A stretch of DNA of 64,000 nt from Streptomyces sp. DH24 (GTDB taxonomy: Bacteria > Actinomycetota > Actinomycetes > Streptomycetales > Streptomycetaceae). The notes beneath the pieces were generated by a model that was not told where the DNA came from, did not search any database, and saw only the letters and a list, made by a program, of their open reading frames with translations. Position numbers and translations under genes: made by a program. How positions within the stretch are numbered: the first letter of the stretch is position 1; every line of letters starts with the position of its first letter. This document shows, piece after piece, positions 35,918 to 44,002 of this stretch. Location: assembly GCF_029813775.1 (NCBI RefSeq), contig NZ_JARVKW010000026.1, positions 44,899 to 108,898 of the forward strand, read 5' to 3'.

Positions 35918-36754
35918 TCAGACCAGCCGGATGCGGAAGAGAGCGACGCGCGCGTCATGGCCGTCGACGCGCATGTCCACCGTGCGCGTGCCCAGCAGTT
36001 CGAGCCGGACCCGGCCGTCGCCGGGCATCCAGTTGATCCGGTCGATCCCCCGGAAGAACACCTGCCGCTCGGCCTTCCAGCCGGTGGCCCTGGCGTAGTC
36101 GGGGTTGTTGGTGTCCGCCGTCCAGATGACCGCGCGGCCCGCCCGGTGGTGGGCCAGCACGCGGTCCTTGTGCTTCTGCTTGTGCAGGTCCCACTCGTCG
36201 CGCAGGTCCGGGTTCCGGGAGCCGTTGTGGGCGTTGGCGATGTAGTGCGTGTTGATCAGCGCGAACTCCAGGGCCGGGTGGCGGGAGTGCCGCACCACGG
36301 CCTCGTTGATCCAGCGCGGCGGGGTGACGCCCGAGATGCCGCCGTGGACGAAGGTGCTGCCCCGGCTCACGACCGTCCAGGGCGCCGGGACGGACAGCGG
36401 AACCCGGTAGGCCGTGTCGTGCCACAGGAACGGGTTGGCGTAGGCGTCGCCGAAGTACCGGGTGATGTACGACCGTTCGCGGCTGTCCCCGTCGCCCTCC
36501 CGGATCTCCTGCCACCCCACCAGGGGGCGGTGACCGGTGTCGCAGTACCGCACGTCCCGGATCGCGGCCTCGCGCGCGCCCAGGTTCGTACGGCCGATGT
36601 TCGCGGTGACGACGGGCAGCCGGATCCAGTCGGTCGACGCGGACGCGGGGGACGCGCCCGCCACCACGGCGCCGCCCGCCAGAGCGCCGCCGAGAGCGAG
36701 CAGCCCGCGCCTGCTGATCTTTCCGCTGCCGTGACGTCCAGAGCTTTGGGACAT
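35918..36754 (-). CDS. Tat-exported endonuclease/exonuclease/phosphatase-fold protein
   Basis: Secreted protein of 278 residues. The signal peptide has a twin-arginine motif (ISRRGLLALGGALAGGA) and a cleavage region near ASPASASTDW. The mature part has weak endonuclease/exonuclease/phosphatase features: TANIGRTN at the first strand, GWQEI (metal Glu), ALINTHYI, TADTNNPDY and a C-terminal DGHDARVALFRI ending in the expected Asp-x-Asp/His strand. Active sites look present, but the family is divergent, so the substrate (nucleic acid, sphingolipid or phosphoester) is unknown. ATG has AAAGGG six bases upstream. It is 11 bp downstream of the glycosidase-like gene, so they form an operon. Confidence 0.78.
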   Translation of the reverse strand: MSQSSGRHGSGKISRRGLLALGGALAGGAVVAGASPASASTDWIRLPVVTANIGRTNLGAREAAIRDVRYCDTGHRPLVGWQEIREGDGDSRERSYITRYFGDAYANPFLWHDTAYRVPLSVPAPWTVVSRGSTFVHGGISGVTPPRWINEAVVRHSRHPALEFALINTHYIANAHNGSRNPDLRDEWDLHKQKHKDRVLAHHRAGRAVIWTADTNNPDYARATGWKAERQVFFRGIDRINWMPGDGRVRLELLGTRTVDMRVDGHDARVALFRIRLV

Positions 36755-36765
36755 GGGGTGCCCTT

Positions 36766-37896
36766 TCATGACGGGGAGAAGAAGGAGGCGATCCGGGGCA
36801 CGCCGGCGGACGTCCAGCCGAGCCGGCCGGCGTACAGCCGCCGTACGGAGGAGTCGCGCACGCCGTCGCGGTCGGCGTCCCGGTAGGCGTGCAGGAAGAA
36901 GTCGACGTTGCCGTCCTGCCAGGTGGTGACCAGTCCGCCCGGTCCGCACAATCCGTCCCGCGACGCGATCAGCGTCCCGCCCCGGGACGTCGTCGTGCCG
37001 GGGAACCCGTCGGGATAGGACCAGCCCGCGCGCGGCCACGCGTTCTTCAGCCACACGGTCCGGTAACTGCAGTCGGCCCAGTTGTTCCACGAGGCGAACA
37101 GGTAGTACGCGCCGTCGCGCACCACCATGTGCGGGTTCTCGATCTGTCCGCGGGCCCGGGACAGCAGGACGTCGCTGGAGCCCACCGGAGCGGTCCAGTC
37201 GGCGTTCAGCTCCAGGCTCCACAGCTTGGTGCCGGGGTTGGGTTTCTGGCTCTTGAACAGCAGGACGTGGCGGCCGTCCCGGGCCGTGAACACCGACGGG
37301 TCGATGAAACCCACGCCGCCGGTCACGGGCGCGGACGCCCCCGGGTGGTCCGAGCCCGGCGGGCACACCAGCGGTCTGCGGTCGACCGGCGTGTAACGGC
37401 CGGCCGCGCCGCCGGTCGACACCGCGACGCCGATGCAGCGCTGGTTGCCGTCGACGAGCCCGGTCACCTTGGCCGCGTAGAACATCACCCACGTGTCGCC
37501 CCGCACGTGCTGGATCTCCGGGGCCCAGATGCCGCCGCCGCTGGACCAGGTGGGCAGCCTGGTCAGTGCCGCGTGCCGGTACGTCCACGGCCCGCGCGCG
37601 GTCGGCGCGGTGAGCAGCGGTCCCAGCGCGCCGGTGGCCACCGCGACGTACTGGCTGCCCGACCGCGCGACCGCGGGGTCGGGGAAGTTGCCGCCGTACA
37701 CCGGCCGCGGCTCCGCGAGCGCCGTCCCGGTGCCGCTCGCGGCCGGGGCGGACGACGGCACCTCGGCAAAGGCCGATGCGGACGACGGCACCTCGGCAAA
37801 GGCCGATGCGGCCGCCGTCTCCGGTGGCCCGGTGACCAGGGCCGCGGTCAGCGCCGCCGCCAGGGCCGTCACCGCGACCGTTCGCCGTATCCTCAT
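36766..37896 (-). CDS. Secreted glycoside hydrolase family 43-like protein
   Basis: Exported protein of 376 residues. Signal peptide MRIRRTVAVTALAAALTAAL ends near AAASA, then a duplicated linker (ASAFAEVPSS twice) from a 30-bp repeat. The catalytic part has GH43/five-bladed-propeller marks: GGNFPDPAVARSG (Asp base), WSSGGGIWAPEIQHV (APE motif), FIDPSVFTARDGRHVLLFKS and ARGQIENPHMVVRDGAYYLF (ENPH with the Glu acid). Arabinan- or xylan-derived oligosaccharides are typical substrates. ATG 37896 is chosen for the signal peptide. It precedes the Tat-exported phosphatase-fold gene; the two may be co-secreted. Confidence 0.85.
   Translation of the reverse strand: MRIRRTVAVTALAAALTAALVTGPPETAAASAFAEVPSSASAFAEVPSSAPAASGTGTALAEPRPVYGGNFPDPAVARSGSQYVAVATGALGPLLTAPTARGPWTYRHAALTRLPTWSSGGGIWAPEIQHVRGDTWVMFYAAKVTGLVDGNQRCIGVAVSTGGAAGRYTPVDRRPLVCPPGSDHPGASAPVTGGVGFIDPSVFTARDGRHVLLFKSQKPNPGTKLWSLELNADWTAPVGSSDVLLSRARGQIENPHMVVRDGAYYLFASWNNWADCSYRTVWLKNAWPRAGWSYPDGFPGTTTSRGGTLIASRDGLCGPGGLVTTWQDGNVDFFLHAYRDADRDGVRDSSVRRLYAGRLGWTSAGVPRIASFFSPS
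37751..37810. repeat. Perfect 30-bp tandem duplication in glycosidase-like gene
   Basis: 37751-37780 and 37781-37810 are identical. The period is a multiple of three and duplicates ASAFAEVPSS in the linker after the signal peptide. A recent in-frame duplication. Confidence 0.95.
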
Positions 37897-38094
37897 CGTC
37901 TTCGCGATCCTCTCGATCGGTCCGACGTCCCCGCCCGTCCGCAGCGTCCGGTCGGGCAGCCCTCGGCGAGCCGGTTGCCCGGGACGTCGGTGTCCCGGCG
38001 ATTGAAGAGGGCGGGGATACAAAGCGGATACATCCCTGCGAGCCGGGCGGACCGCCGGGCCGGGCGGACCGCCGGGCCGGGGCCCGGCGGTCCG

Positions 38095-39048
38095 TCAGCG
38101 GGCCTGTGCCGCCGCGGCGAAAGCGATGCCGTCCAGGATGTCGTGCTCGCTCACCACGACCTCCTCGGCGCCCGTCCGCTCCATGATCGTGAGGAGGATG
38201 AGGGCGCCCGCCGCGATCACGTCGACGCGGCCAGGGTGCATGGACGGGATCCCGGCGCGCTCGGCGTGCGTGGAGCGCAGCAGCCGGTCCGTGATCTGCC
38301 GGACGCGCTCGCGCGAGACGCGGGAGTGGTGGATCGCCGTCGAGTCGTACTCGGGCAGGTCCTGAGCGATCGCGGAGACCGTCGTGACCGAGCCGGCCAG
38401 CCCGACCAGCGTGCGCGCCTCGCGCAGCGGGACCGTCTCCTCGGCCAGGTCGAGGGCCGCCACGATGTCGGCCCGCATCGCCGCGATCTGCTCCTCGGCC
38501 GGCGGGTCGGCCACCACCCCGTCCGTCACCAGGTGCCGCTCGGTCATCCGGACGCAGCCGATGTCGACGGAGCGGGCCGCGCGCACGTGGTCGTCGCCGA
38601 CGACGAACTCGGTCGAGCCGCCGCCGATGTCCACGACCAGGAGCGGCCGGTGCAGGTCCTGCCGCCCCGCCAGTTCCTTGGTGGCGCCCGTGAAGGAGAA
38701 CTCGGCCTCCTGGTCGCCGGTGACGACCTCGGGCTCGACGCCGAGGATGTCCAGCACGCCGCGCACGAAGTCGTCGCGGTTCTCGGCGTCGCGGGAGGCG
38801 GAGGTGGCGACGAAGCGCAGCCGCTCGGCGCCGTGCTCCTTGATGATCTCGGCGTACTCGCGGCAGGCCGCGAAGGTCCGTTCCAGCGCCTCGGGGTCGA
38901 GCCGGCCGGTGCGGTCGACACCCTGACCGAGACGGACGACGGTCATCCGGCGGTCGAGGTCGACGAGCTCACCGGTGGCGGGGTCGCAGTCCGCGACGAG
39001 CAGCCGGATGGAGTTCGTACCGCAGTCGATGGCGGCGACCCGGGTCAC
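38095..39048 (-). CDS. ppx: Ppx/GppA phosphatase family protein (exopolyphosphatase-like)
   Basis: Actin-fold phosphatase of 317 residues that hydrolyses polyphosphate or pppGpp. Phosphate-1 region VAAIDCGTNSIRLLVAD, FVATSASRDAENRDDF, phosphate-2 region LLVVDIGGGSTEFVVG and adenosine-region LVGLAGSVTT are present. It is the short form, with only the catalytic domains and no C-terminal HD extension. GTG 39048 overlaps the stop of the upstream DUF501 gene by four bases, so translation is coupled. The divIC, DUF501, ppx order is common in actinobacteria. Confidence 0.93.
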   Translation of the reverse strand: MTRVAAIDCGTNSIRLLVADCDPATGELVDLDRRMTVVRLGQGVDRTGRLDPEALERTFAACREYAEIIKEHGAERLRFVATSASRDAENRDDFVRGVLDILGVEPEVVTGDQEAEFSFTGATKELAGRQDLHRPLLVVDIGGGSTEFVVGDDHVRAARSVDIGCVRMTERHLVTDGVVADPPAEEQIAAMRADIVAALDLAEETVPLREARTLVGLAGSVTTVSAIAQDLPEYDSTAIHHSRVSRERVRQITDRLLRSTHAERAGIPSMHPGRVDVIAAGALILLTIMERTGAEEVVVSEHDILDGIAFAAAAQAR

Positions 39049-39572
39049 TGGGCGTCCCCTTCCGTGATCACGCAGGTGCCCTTGCGCCACCACTCCGGCA
39101 GCATCGCGAGGGCCTCGTCGCCCAGCGGGTTCACACCGGGGCCGGCCGCGAGGGAGTGGGCGACCAGGACGTGCAGGCACTTCACGCGGTCCGGCATGCC
39201 GCCGGCGCTGGGGAAGTTCCTCAGCTCCTCGATCTCGTCGCGGCGCCGGACGTAGTCCTCGTGCGCGGCCCGGTAGGCGGCGGCCAGCTCCGGGTCGGCG
39301 GCCAGCCGCTCCGTCATCTCCTTCATCACGCCGTTCGCCTCCAGCGTGCCGATCGCCGAGTTCGCCTTCGGGCACGTCAGGTAGTACAGCGTCGGGAAGG
39401 GCGTGCCGTCGGGCAGGCGGGGCGCCGTCTCCACGACGTCCGGCTGCCCGCAGGGGCAGCGGTGCGCGATGGCCCGCAGGCCGCGCGGCGGCCGCCCGAG
39501 CTGCTGCTTGAAGGCCTCGACGTCCGCGTCGGTGGGCTCGGTGCGCGGGGTGGGCGGCGGGGGCGTTTCCAT
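39045..39572 (-). CDS. DUF501 family protein
   Basis: Protein of 175 residues, DUF501. Marks are QLGRPPRGLRAIAHRCPCG, PFPTLYYLTCP (the two conserved cysteine clusters suggest metal binding), then a helical middle and GGMPDRVKCLHVLVAHSLAAG near the C-terminus. The function is unknown, but the gene is nearly always found between divIC and ppx in actinobacteria. ATG 39572 has only a weak AGG upstream. It overlaps ppx by four bases and lies 62 bp after divIC. Confidence 0.9.
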   Translation of the reverse strand: METPPPPTPRTEPTDADVEAFKQQLGRPPRGLRAIAHRCPCGQPDVVETAPRLPDGTPFPTLYYLTCPKANSAIGTLEANGVMKEMTERLAADPELAAAYRAAHEDYVRRRDEIEELRNFPSAGGMPDRVKCLHVLVAHSLAAGPGVNPLGDEALAMLPEWWRKGTCVITEGDAQ

Positions 39573-39634
39573 ACCTGTCTTTCTCGACCTGGCCTTCTCG
39601 GCCTGTTCCGTTCCGGCCTGTCTGTTTCGCTGGG

Positions 39635-40108
39635 TCACTCGGCGGCGTCGGACTTGTCGACGCCGTCCCAGATGTTCGCGTACCAGGGGCGGTCGGCCCG
39701 TCCCCGGTCGGCGCGGGACTGCTGGACGGCGTCCGGGTCGACCACGACGTACCCGGTCTCCCCGGGCATCACGTAGTGCAGCCGCTGCCGGATCTGCTGC
39801 TCGGCGTACGCGTCGTCCTGCCAGCGCGCCTTGAGGTCGCGCAGCCGTTCGACGCGCTCCTTCGCCTGCTGCTTCTGCCGCTCCAGGTCGGCGATCTCGG
39901 CGCGCTGGGAGACGTACTGCCGCATCGGGTAGGCCAGGGCCACGACGAGCGAGCAGACCACCAGGGCGAGCAGCGCGGCCCGGCCGGTCAGCCGGGAGCG
40001 GCGGGCCTGGCGCCGGGTCTGCGAGCGGTAGACCCGGGCCGCGGTCTGTTCGCCGAGCAGCTTGAGCCTGGTCGTGGTGGAGAACCGGTCCCGGTCCTTC
40101 ACGGCCAT
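39635..40108 (-). CDS. divIC: Septum formation initiator DivIC/FtsB-like protein
   Basis: Bitopic division protein of 157 residues. A basic cytoplasmic N-terminus (about 1-42) precedes a single membrane helix (about 43-63, AALLALVVCSLVVALAY), then an external coiled coil (QRAEIADLERQKQQAKERVERLRDLK) and a conserved C-terminal piece (QQIRQRLHYVMPGETGYVVV). It joins FtsL and FtsQ in the divisome; in Streptomyces it is needed for sporulation septa rather than viability. ATG 40108 has GGGGAG upstream. It starts the divIC-DUF501-ppx operon, below the enolase terminator. Confidence 0.93.
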   Translation of the reverse strand: MAVKDRDRFSTTTRLKLLGEQTAARVYRSQTRRQARRSRLTGRAALLALVVCSLVVALAYPMRQYVSQRAEIADLERQKQQAKERVERLRDLKARWQDDAYAEQQIRQRLHYVMPGETGYVVVDPDAVQQSRADRGRADRPWYANIWDGVDKSDAAE

Positions 40109-40134
40109 GTCTCCCCGCCTCCCGTTCACACGCG

Positions 40135-40179
40135 CGTACGTCCCCGCACACGGTACGGGACCGAGTACGGGGACGTACG
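40135..40179 (-). terminator. Terminator of eno
   Basis: 12-bp perfect stem CGTACGTCCCCG (40135-40146) with its complement at 40168-40179, 28 bp past the eno stop and 27 bp before the divIC start. Confidence 0.8.
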
Positions 40180-40206
40180 TACGACGCTTCCTACGAAGCC
40201 GCGGGC

Positions 40207-41487
40207 TCAGCCCTTGAAGCGCGGGAAGGCGCTGCGGCCGGCGTATACCGCGGCGTCGTCGAGGATCTCCTCGATGCGCAGCAGCTGGTTGTACTTGGCG
40301 ACGCGCTCGGAGCGGGCCGGGGCGCCGGTCTTGATCTGGCCGCAGTTGGTGGCGACGGCCAGGTCGGCGATCGTGACGTCCTCGGTCTCGCCGGAGCGGT
40401 GGGACATCATGCACTTGAAGCCGTTGCGCTGGGCCAGCTCGACGGCGTCCAGGGTCTCGGTCAGCGAACCGATCTGGTTGACCTTGACGAGCAGCGCGTT
40501 GGCGGCGCCCTCCTCGATGCCGCGGGCCAGGCGCTCGGGGTTGGTGACGAACAGGTCGTCGCCGACGAGCTGGACCTTGTCGCCGAGCTTCTCGGTGATG
40601 GTCTGCCAGCCGGCCCAGTCGTCCTCGAACAGCGGGTCCTCGATGGAGACGAGCGGGTACGCCTCGACGAGCTCGGCGTAGTACTCGGTCATCTCGGCGG
40701 CGGAGCGCTCCTTGCCCTCGAAGACGTAGGAGCCGTCCTTGTAGAACTCGGACGCGGCGACGTCGAGCGCCAGGGCGATCTGGGAGCCGGGGGTGTAGCC
40801 GGCCTCCTTGATCGCTTCGAGGATGAGGTCGAGGGCCTCGCGGTTGGAGCCGAGGTTCGGGGCGAAGCCGCCCTCGTCGCCGAGGCCGGTGGCCAGGCCC
40901 TTGCTCTTCAGCACCTTCTTGAGCGTGTGGTAGACCTCGGTGCCCCAGCGCAGCGCCTCGGAGAAGGACTCCGCGCCGATCGGGGCGATCATGAACTCCT
41001 GGATGTCCACGTTGGAGTCGGCGTGCGAGCCGCCGTTCAGGATGTTCATCATCGGCACCGGCAGCAGGTGCGCGTTCGGGCCGCCGAGGTAGCGGAACAG
41101 CGGCAGGTCGCTGGCCTCGGAGGCGGCGTGCGCGACGGCGAGCGAGACGCCGAGGATGGCGTTGGCGCCGAGGGAGCCCTTGTTGTCGGTGGCGTCCAGG
41201 TCGAACATCGCCTGGTCGATCAGGCGCTGCTCGGTGGCGTCGTAGCCGACCAGCTCCGGGCCGATCTGCTCGATGACGGCCAGGACGGCCTTCTCGACGC
41301 CCTTGCCCTGGTAGCGGTTCGGGTCGCCGTCGCGGAGCTCGATGGCCTCGAAGGCGCCGGTGGAGGCGCCGGACGGGACGGCGGCACGACCCGTGCTGCC
41401 GTCGTCGAGGCCGACCTCGACCTCGACCGTGGGGTTGCCTCGGGAGTCCAGGATTTCCCGGGCTACGACGACGTCGATGGACGGCAC
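40207..41487 (-). CDS. eno: Enolase
   Basis: Glycolytic enzyme of 426 residues that dehydrates 2-phosphoglycerate to phosphoenolpyruvate; also a scaffold of RNA-degrading complexes. Motifs: ARDILDSRGNPT type N-terminus (VVAREILDSRGNP), SGASTGAFEAIELRDGD, GDEGGFAPN, VSIEDPLFEDDW (metal), GDDLFVTN, LLVKVNQIGS (catalytic Lys) and SHRSGETED. GTG at 41487 is preferred because AAGGAG lies six bases upstream of it; an ATG two codons earlier touches the ribosome site and is unlikely. A TAGGCT -10-like element at 41567-41572 suggests a leader of about 70 nt. Confidence 0.97.
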   Translation of the reverse strand: MPSIDVVVAREILDSRGNPTVEVEVGLDDGSTGRAAVPSGASTGAFEAIELRDGDPNRYQGKGVEKAVLAVIEQIGPELVGYDATEQRLIDQAMFDLDATDNKGSLGANAILGVSLAVAHAASEASDLPLFRYLGGPNAHLLPVPMMNILNGGSHADSNVDIQEFMIAPIGAESFSEALRWGTEVYHTLKKVLKSKGLATGLGDEGGFAPNLGSNREALDLILEAIKEAGYTPGSQIALALDVAASEFYKDGSYVFEGKERSAAEMTEYYAELVEAYPLVSIEDPLFEDDWAGWQTITEKLGDKVQLVGDDLFVTNPERLARGIEEGAANALLVKVNQIGSLTETLDAVELAQRNGFKCMMSHRSGETEDVTIADLAVATNCGQIKTGAPARSERVAKYNQLLRIEEILDDAAVYAGRSAFPRFKG

Positions 41488-41713
41488 GAGCATCTCCTTC
41501 TTGGGATGTGACGCTGGAAGTGCGGGGCACGTGGGCCTTGGCGGCCCTGGTGTGCCTTGCGACTAGAGCCTAACCGTCCCGGGGCCGTCGGCCAGCCGAC
41601 CGACCGTCCCGTGGACAGACAGACGGTACCCATTGTTCACCGCCGGAACAAAGGGGGTGGCGGATGAAGAGTGGGGAAAGAGGCGGGGACGCGCGGCCTC
41701 CGGGACGCAATGA

Positions 41714-41755
41714 CCCCGCCCCGGTGCGCACGGGGGATGACGCACCGGGGCGGGG
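41714..41755 (-). terminator. Terminator-like hairpin downstream of rpfA
   Basis: Perfect 15-bp arms (41714-41728 with 41741-41755), loop of 12, 86 bp after the rpfA stop. The rest of 41494-41840 holds the eno promoter and a GC-rich spacer. Confidence 0.8.
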
Positions 41756-41840
41756 AGCCCGTGGGGACGGGGGCGGCCTCACGCGGCCTTCACCGAAGGA
41801 CACGTGCGTGAGGGCGCCGGGGTTCAGCGGGAACCGCGGC

Positions 41841-42536
41841 TCACTTCAGGTGCAGCTGCTGACCCGGGTAGATGAGGTCGGCTTCCTCGACGATGTCCTT
41901 GTTCAGCTCGAACAGCTTCGCCCAGCCGCCCTTGACGTCGTGCTCCTCGGCGATGGAGCTGAGGGTGTCGCCCTTGACGACCTTGTACTCGCCGTCGCCC
42001 TTCTTGACCTTCTTGCCGGTCGGCGTGGTGACGGTCTTCTTCGCGGCCGGACGCTCCTGCGAGCGGGACGCGGACTGCTGCTCGGCGGAGCGGTCGGTGG
42101 TGGCGGTGTCGCCGCCCGCGCTCTGGCCGGAGCCGGAGTCCGACGCGGAGCCGCCGTCGTACGCGGCGTTCGACAGGCCGGTGCCGCAGACCGGCCAGGC
42201 GCCCTTGCCCTGGCCCGCGAGCACCTTCTCGGCGATCTCGATCTGCTGCGCCTTGGTGGCCTGGTCGGCGGTGGAGGCGTACTGCGTGCCGCCGTAGCCG
42301 GCCCAGGTGGAGGCGGAGAACTGCAGGCCGCCGTAGTAACCGTTGCCGGTGTTGATGGACCAGTTGCCGCCGGACTCGCACTGGGCGACGGCGTCCCACT
42401 CGGAGGCGGTGGCGGCGGAGGCGGTGCCGGACGCCATCAGCGGGGCGGCGACGGCGGCGCCGGTGACACCGGCGATGGCGATGGCGCGAGTGGCCTTGGA
42501 CGGGCGACGGTGCTTGCCCTTGCCGGAAAACAGCAT
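41841..42536 (-). CDS. rpfA: Resuscitation-promoting factor, transglycosylase plus LysM
   Basis: Secreted peptidoglycan-cleaving enzyme of 231 residues. A signal peptide (about 1-41, ending ASGTASA) is followed by the Rpf lytic-transglycosylase domain (EWDAVAQCESGGNWSINTG: catalytic Glu in CESGG, two cysteines), a Ser/Gly linker and a C-terminal LysM (VVKGDTLSSIAEEHDVKGGW, ending IYPGQQLHLK) that binds cell wall. These proteins wake spores and dormant cells. ATG 42536. A c-di-AMP riboswitch precedes it, so expression falls as c-di-AMP rises. The next gene upstream is a second Rpf. Confidence 0.93.
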   Translation of the reverse strand: MLFSGKGKHRRPSKATRAIAIAGVTGAAVAAPLMASGTASAATASEWDAVAQCESGGNWSINTGNGYYGGLQFSASTWAGYGGTQYASTADQATKAQQIEIAEKVLAGQGKGAWPVCGTGLSNAAYDGGSASDSGSGQSAGGDTATTDRSAEQQSASRSQERPAAKKTVTTPTGKKVKKGDGEYKVVKGDTLSSIAEEHDVKGGWAKLFELNKDIVEEADLIYPGQQLHLK

Positions 42537-42549
42537 GGTTGGATCCCCT

Positions 42550-42716
42550 CACCGACGCCTGCGAGGTGAGCTGTCGGGTTCGGGCCGGTTGAGTTGCCCG
42601 GCCGCACGGCACCTCGCGGTGCGTACGGCTTCACCCCAAGCCGGTTCCAGCTCAACTGCTGGGCCCGGCACTTACCTTGGTTCCCCCGCTCCTGCCTACG
42701 GCGCTTGACGCGACGG
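42550..42716 (-). ncRNA. ydaO/yuaA-type cyclic di-AMP riboswitch
   Basis: In the leader of rpfA on the minus strand. Conserved elements in order: GCGTCAAGCGCCGTAGGC pairing with GCAGGCGTCGG at the 3' end; GAGCGGGGGAACCAA; CTTGGGGTGAAGCCG; and AACCCGACAGCTCACCTCG. This is the c-di-AMP class known upstream of Streptomyces rpf genes; it reduces expression when c-di-AMP is high. It ends about 14 nt from the start codon region. Confidence 0.93.
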
Positions 42717-42786
42717 TTGTTCCCGGGCCGCCACTGGCAGGATTCGGCGTTGCGGCGGCCGGGGCCCGCGATGGCGAGCGGTCCTG

Positions 42787-42860
42787 ACCGTAGACACGCG
42801 CTCCACCGAATTTCAAAGACGATCAGGGCTTCTGAGACCTATCTCTCACCGCTTTGAAAT
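42787..42860 (-). promoter_or_regulatory. rpfA promoter with far-spaced inverted repeat
   Basis: Minus-strand TTGAAA (42811-42816) and TACGGT (42787-42792) with 18 bp between. ATTTCAAAG (42810-42818) and its complement CTTTGAAAT (42852-42860) form perfect 9-bp arms 42 bp apart, one covering the -35. Between them lies TGAGA-N6-TCTCA (42833-42848). Suggests looped or paired regulator sites. Confidence 0.55.
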
Positions 42861-42896
42861 CGGACATTCCACGGCGAACCATGACGTGAACTCCCG

Positions 42897-43877
42897 CTAC
42901 TTTTCGACCGATTCGCCCTGCACCGCAAGCTTCTGACCGGGCAGGATCAGGTCCGGGTCGCCGCCGATCGCTTCCTCGTTCGCGGCGTAGAGCTCGCGCC
43001 ACCCGCCGCGCAGGTCGAGGGAGTCGGCGATGGCCCACAGGCTGTCTCCGGCGCGGACGGTGTAGGTGCCGTCGCCGGCGTCACGGGCTGCCGCCGAGTC
43101 GCGCGAGGCGTGGCGGCCGGAGGAGCCGTCCTCGCGGCCGTCTCCGGCACCCTCCGGGGCGCTGGGGCCGCGGTGGCGGCCGGTGCCGGTCCCGCCGGTC
43201 TCCGCGCCCCCCGAAAGGCCGTCGCCCTGCCCGGACTTGTCCGGTTCGTCCTGCTGGGTGGAGCCGGCGGATTCACTGGGAGCGGGGCTCGCGTCGGAGT
43301 CGCCGGACGCGCCGGAATCGCCGGATTCATCCGTGGAGTCCGAAGAGTCGGTGGCCGTCTCGTCGGGCGAGGACGAGGGGGGCGGCGAGGACGCTTCCGG
43401 CGTGCTCGACTCGCCGGACCCGTCCAAGGAGCCGGACAAACCGGAGGAATCCGAGGTGTCGGGCGACTCGGACACGCCCGTGTCCACTCCGGCGTCACCG
43501 GAGTCGTCGTCGAGACCGGCGAGCAGTCCGCAGGTCGGCCAGGCGCTCGCACCCTTCTCGGCGAGGATGCGCTCGGCGACGGCTATCTGCTGCGAGCGGC
43601 TCGCCCGGTCGGCGCTGGACGCGAAGTCGAGACCGCCGTAGGCCTCCCAGTCCTCCTGGGTCAACTGCAGCCCGCCGTAGTAGCCGTTGCCGGTGTTCTG
43701 GCTCCAGGAGCCCCCGGTCTCGCACTCGGCGACCTGGTCCCATGCGGTGCCGTCGGCCGCGCCGGCACTGGTGGCGCCCAGCAGCGGGATGGCGATGGCG
43801 GAGCCGGTCACTCCGGCCGCGACAAGGAGTGCCGGAGCCTGGCGGGGGCGACGGTGACGACCGTTCCCGGAGAGCAT
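42897..43877 (-). CDS. rpfC: Resuscitation-promoting factor with long acidic linker and LysM
   Basis: Secreted muralytic enzyme of 326 residues. Signal peptide (about 1-40), Rpf domain (WDQVAECETGGSWSQNTGNG, catalytic Glu in CETGG), then a 150-residue Ser/Asp/Gly/Glu linker of very low complexity, and a C-terminal LysM (VRAGDSLWAIADSLDLRGGW, ILPGQKLAV). ATG 43877 has AAAGG seven bases upstream. It is adjacent to rpfA but with its own leader; I see no riboswitch there. A promoter-like TTGTGA/TATACG pair lies about 60-85 bp upstream, within which CGTAT-GCCT-ATACG is symmetric. The symbol follows S. coelicolor naming as I recall it. Confidence 0.8.
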   Translation of the reverse strand: MLSGNGRHRRPRQAPALLVAAGVTGSAIAIPLLGATSAGAADGTAWDQVAECETGGSWSQNTGNGYYGGLQLTQEDWEAYGGLDFASSADRASRSQQIAVAERILAEKGASAWPTCGLLAGLDDDSGDAGVDTGVSESPDTSDSSGLSGSLDGSGESSTPEASSPPPSSSPDETATDSSDSTDESGDSGASGDSDASPAPSESAGSTQQDEPDKSGQGDGLSGGAETGGTGTGRHRGPSAPEGAGDGREDGSSGRHASRDSAAARDAGDGTYTVRAGDSLWAIADSLDLRGGWRELYAANEEAIGGDPDLILPGQKLAVQGESVEK

Positions 43878-44002
43878 GCGGGGGCCTTTCGCGAGACAGC
43901 AGTGAACGGCGCGGCGAGTGGGACTCGGCGCCACGCTGATCCGTGAACGTATAGGCATACGATCAGCTGTCACAAGTTTATGCCGCGCGGATCACGTGAA
44001 GA

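Noticed and set aside
41567..41572. Complete eno promoter
   Set aside because: A TAGGCT -10 is visible but no -35 at acceptable spacing, so it is mentioned only in the eno entry.
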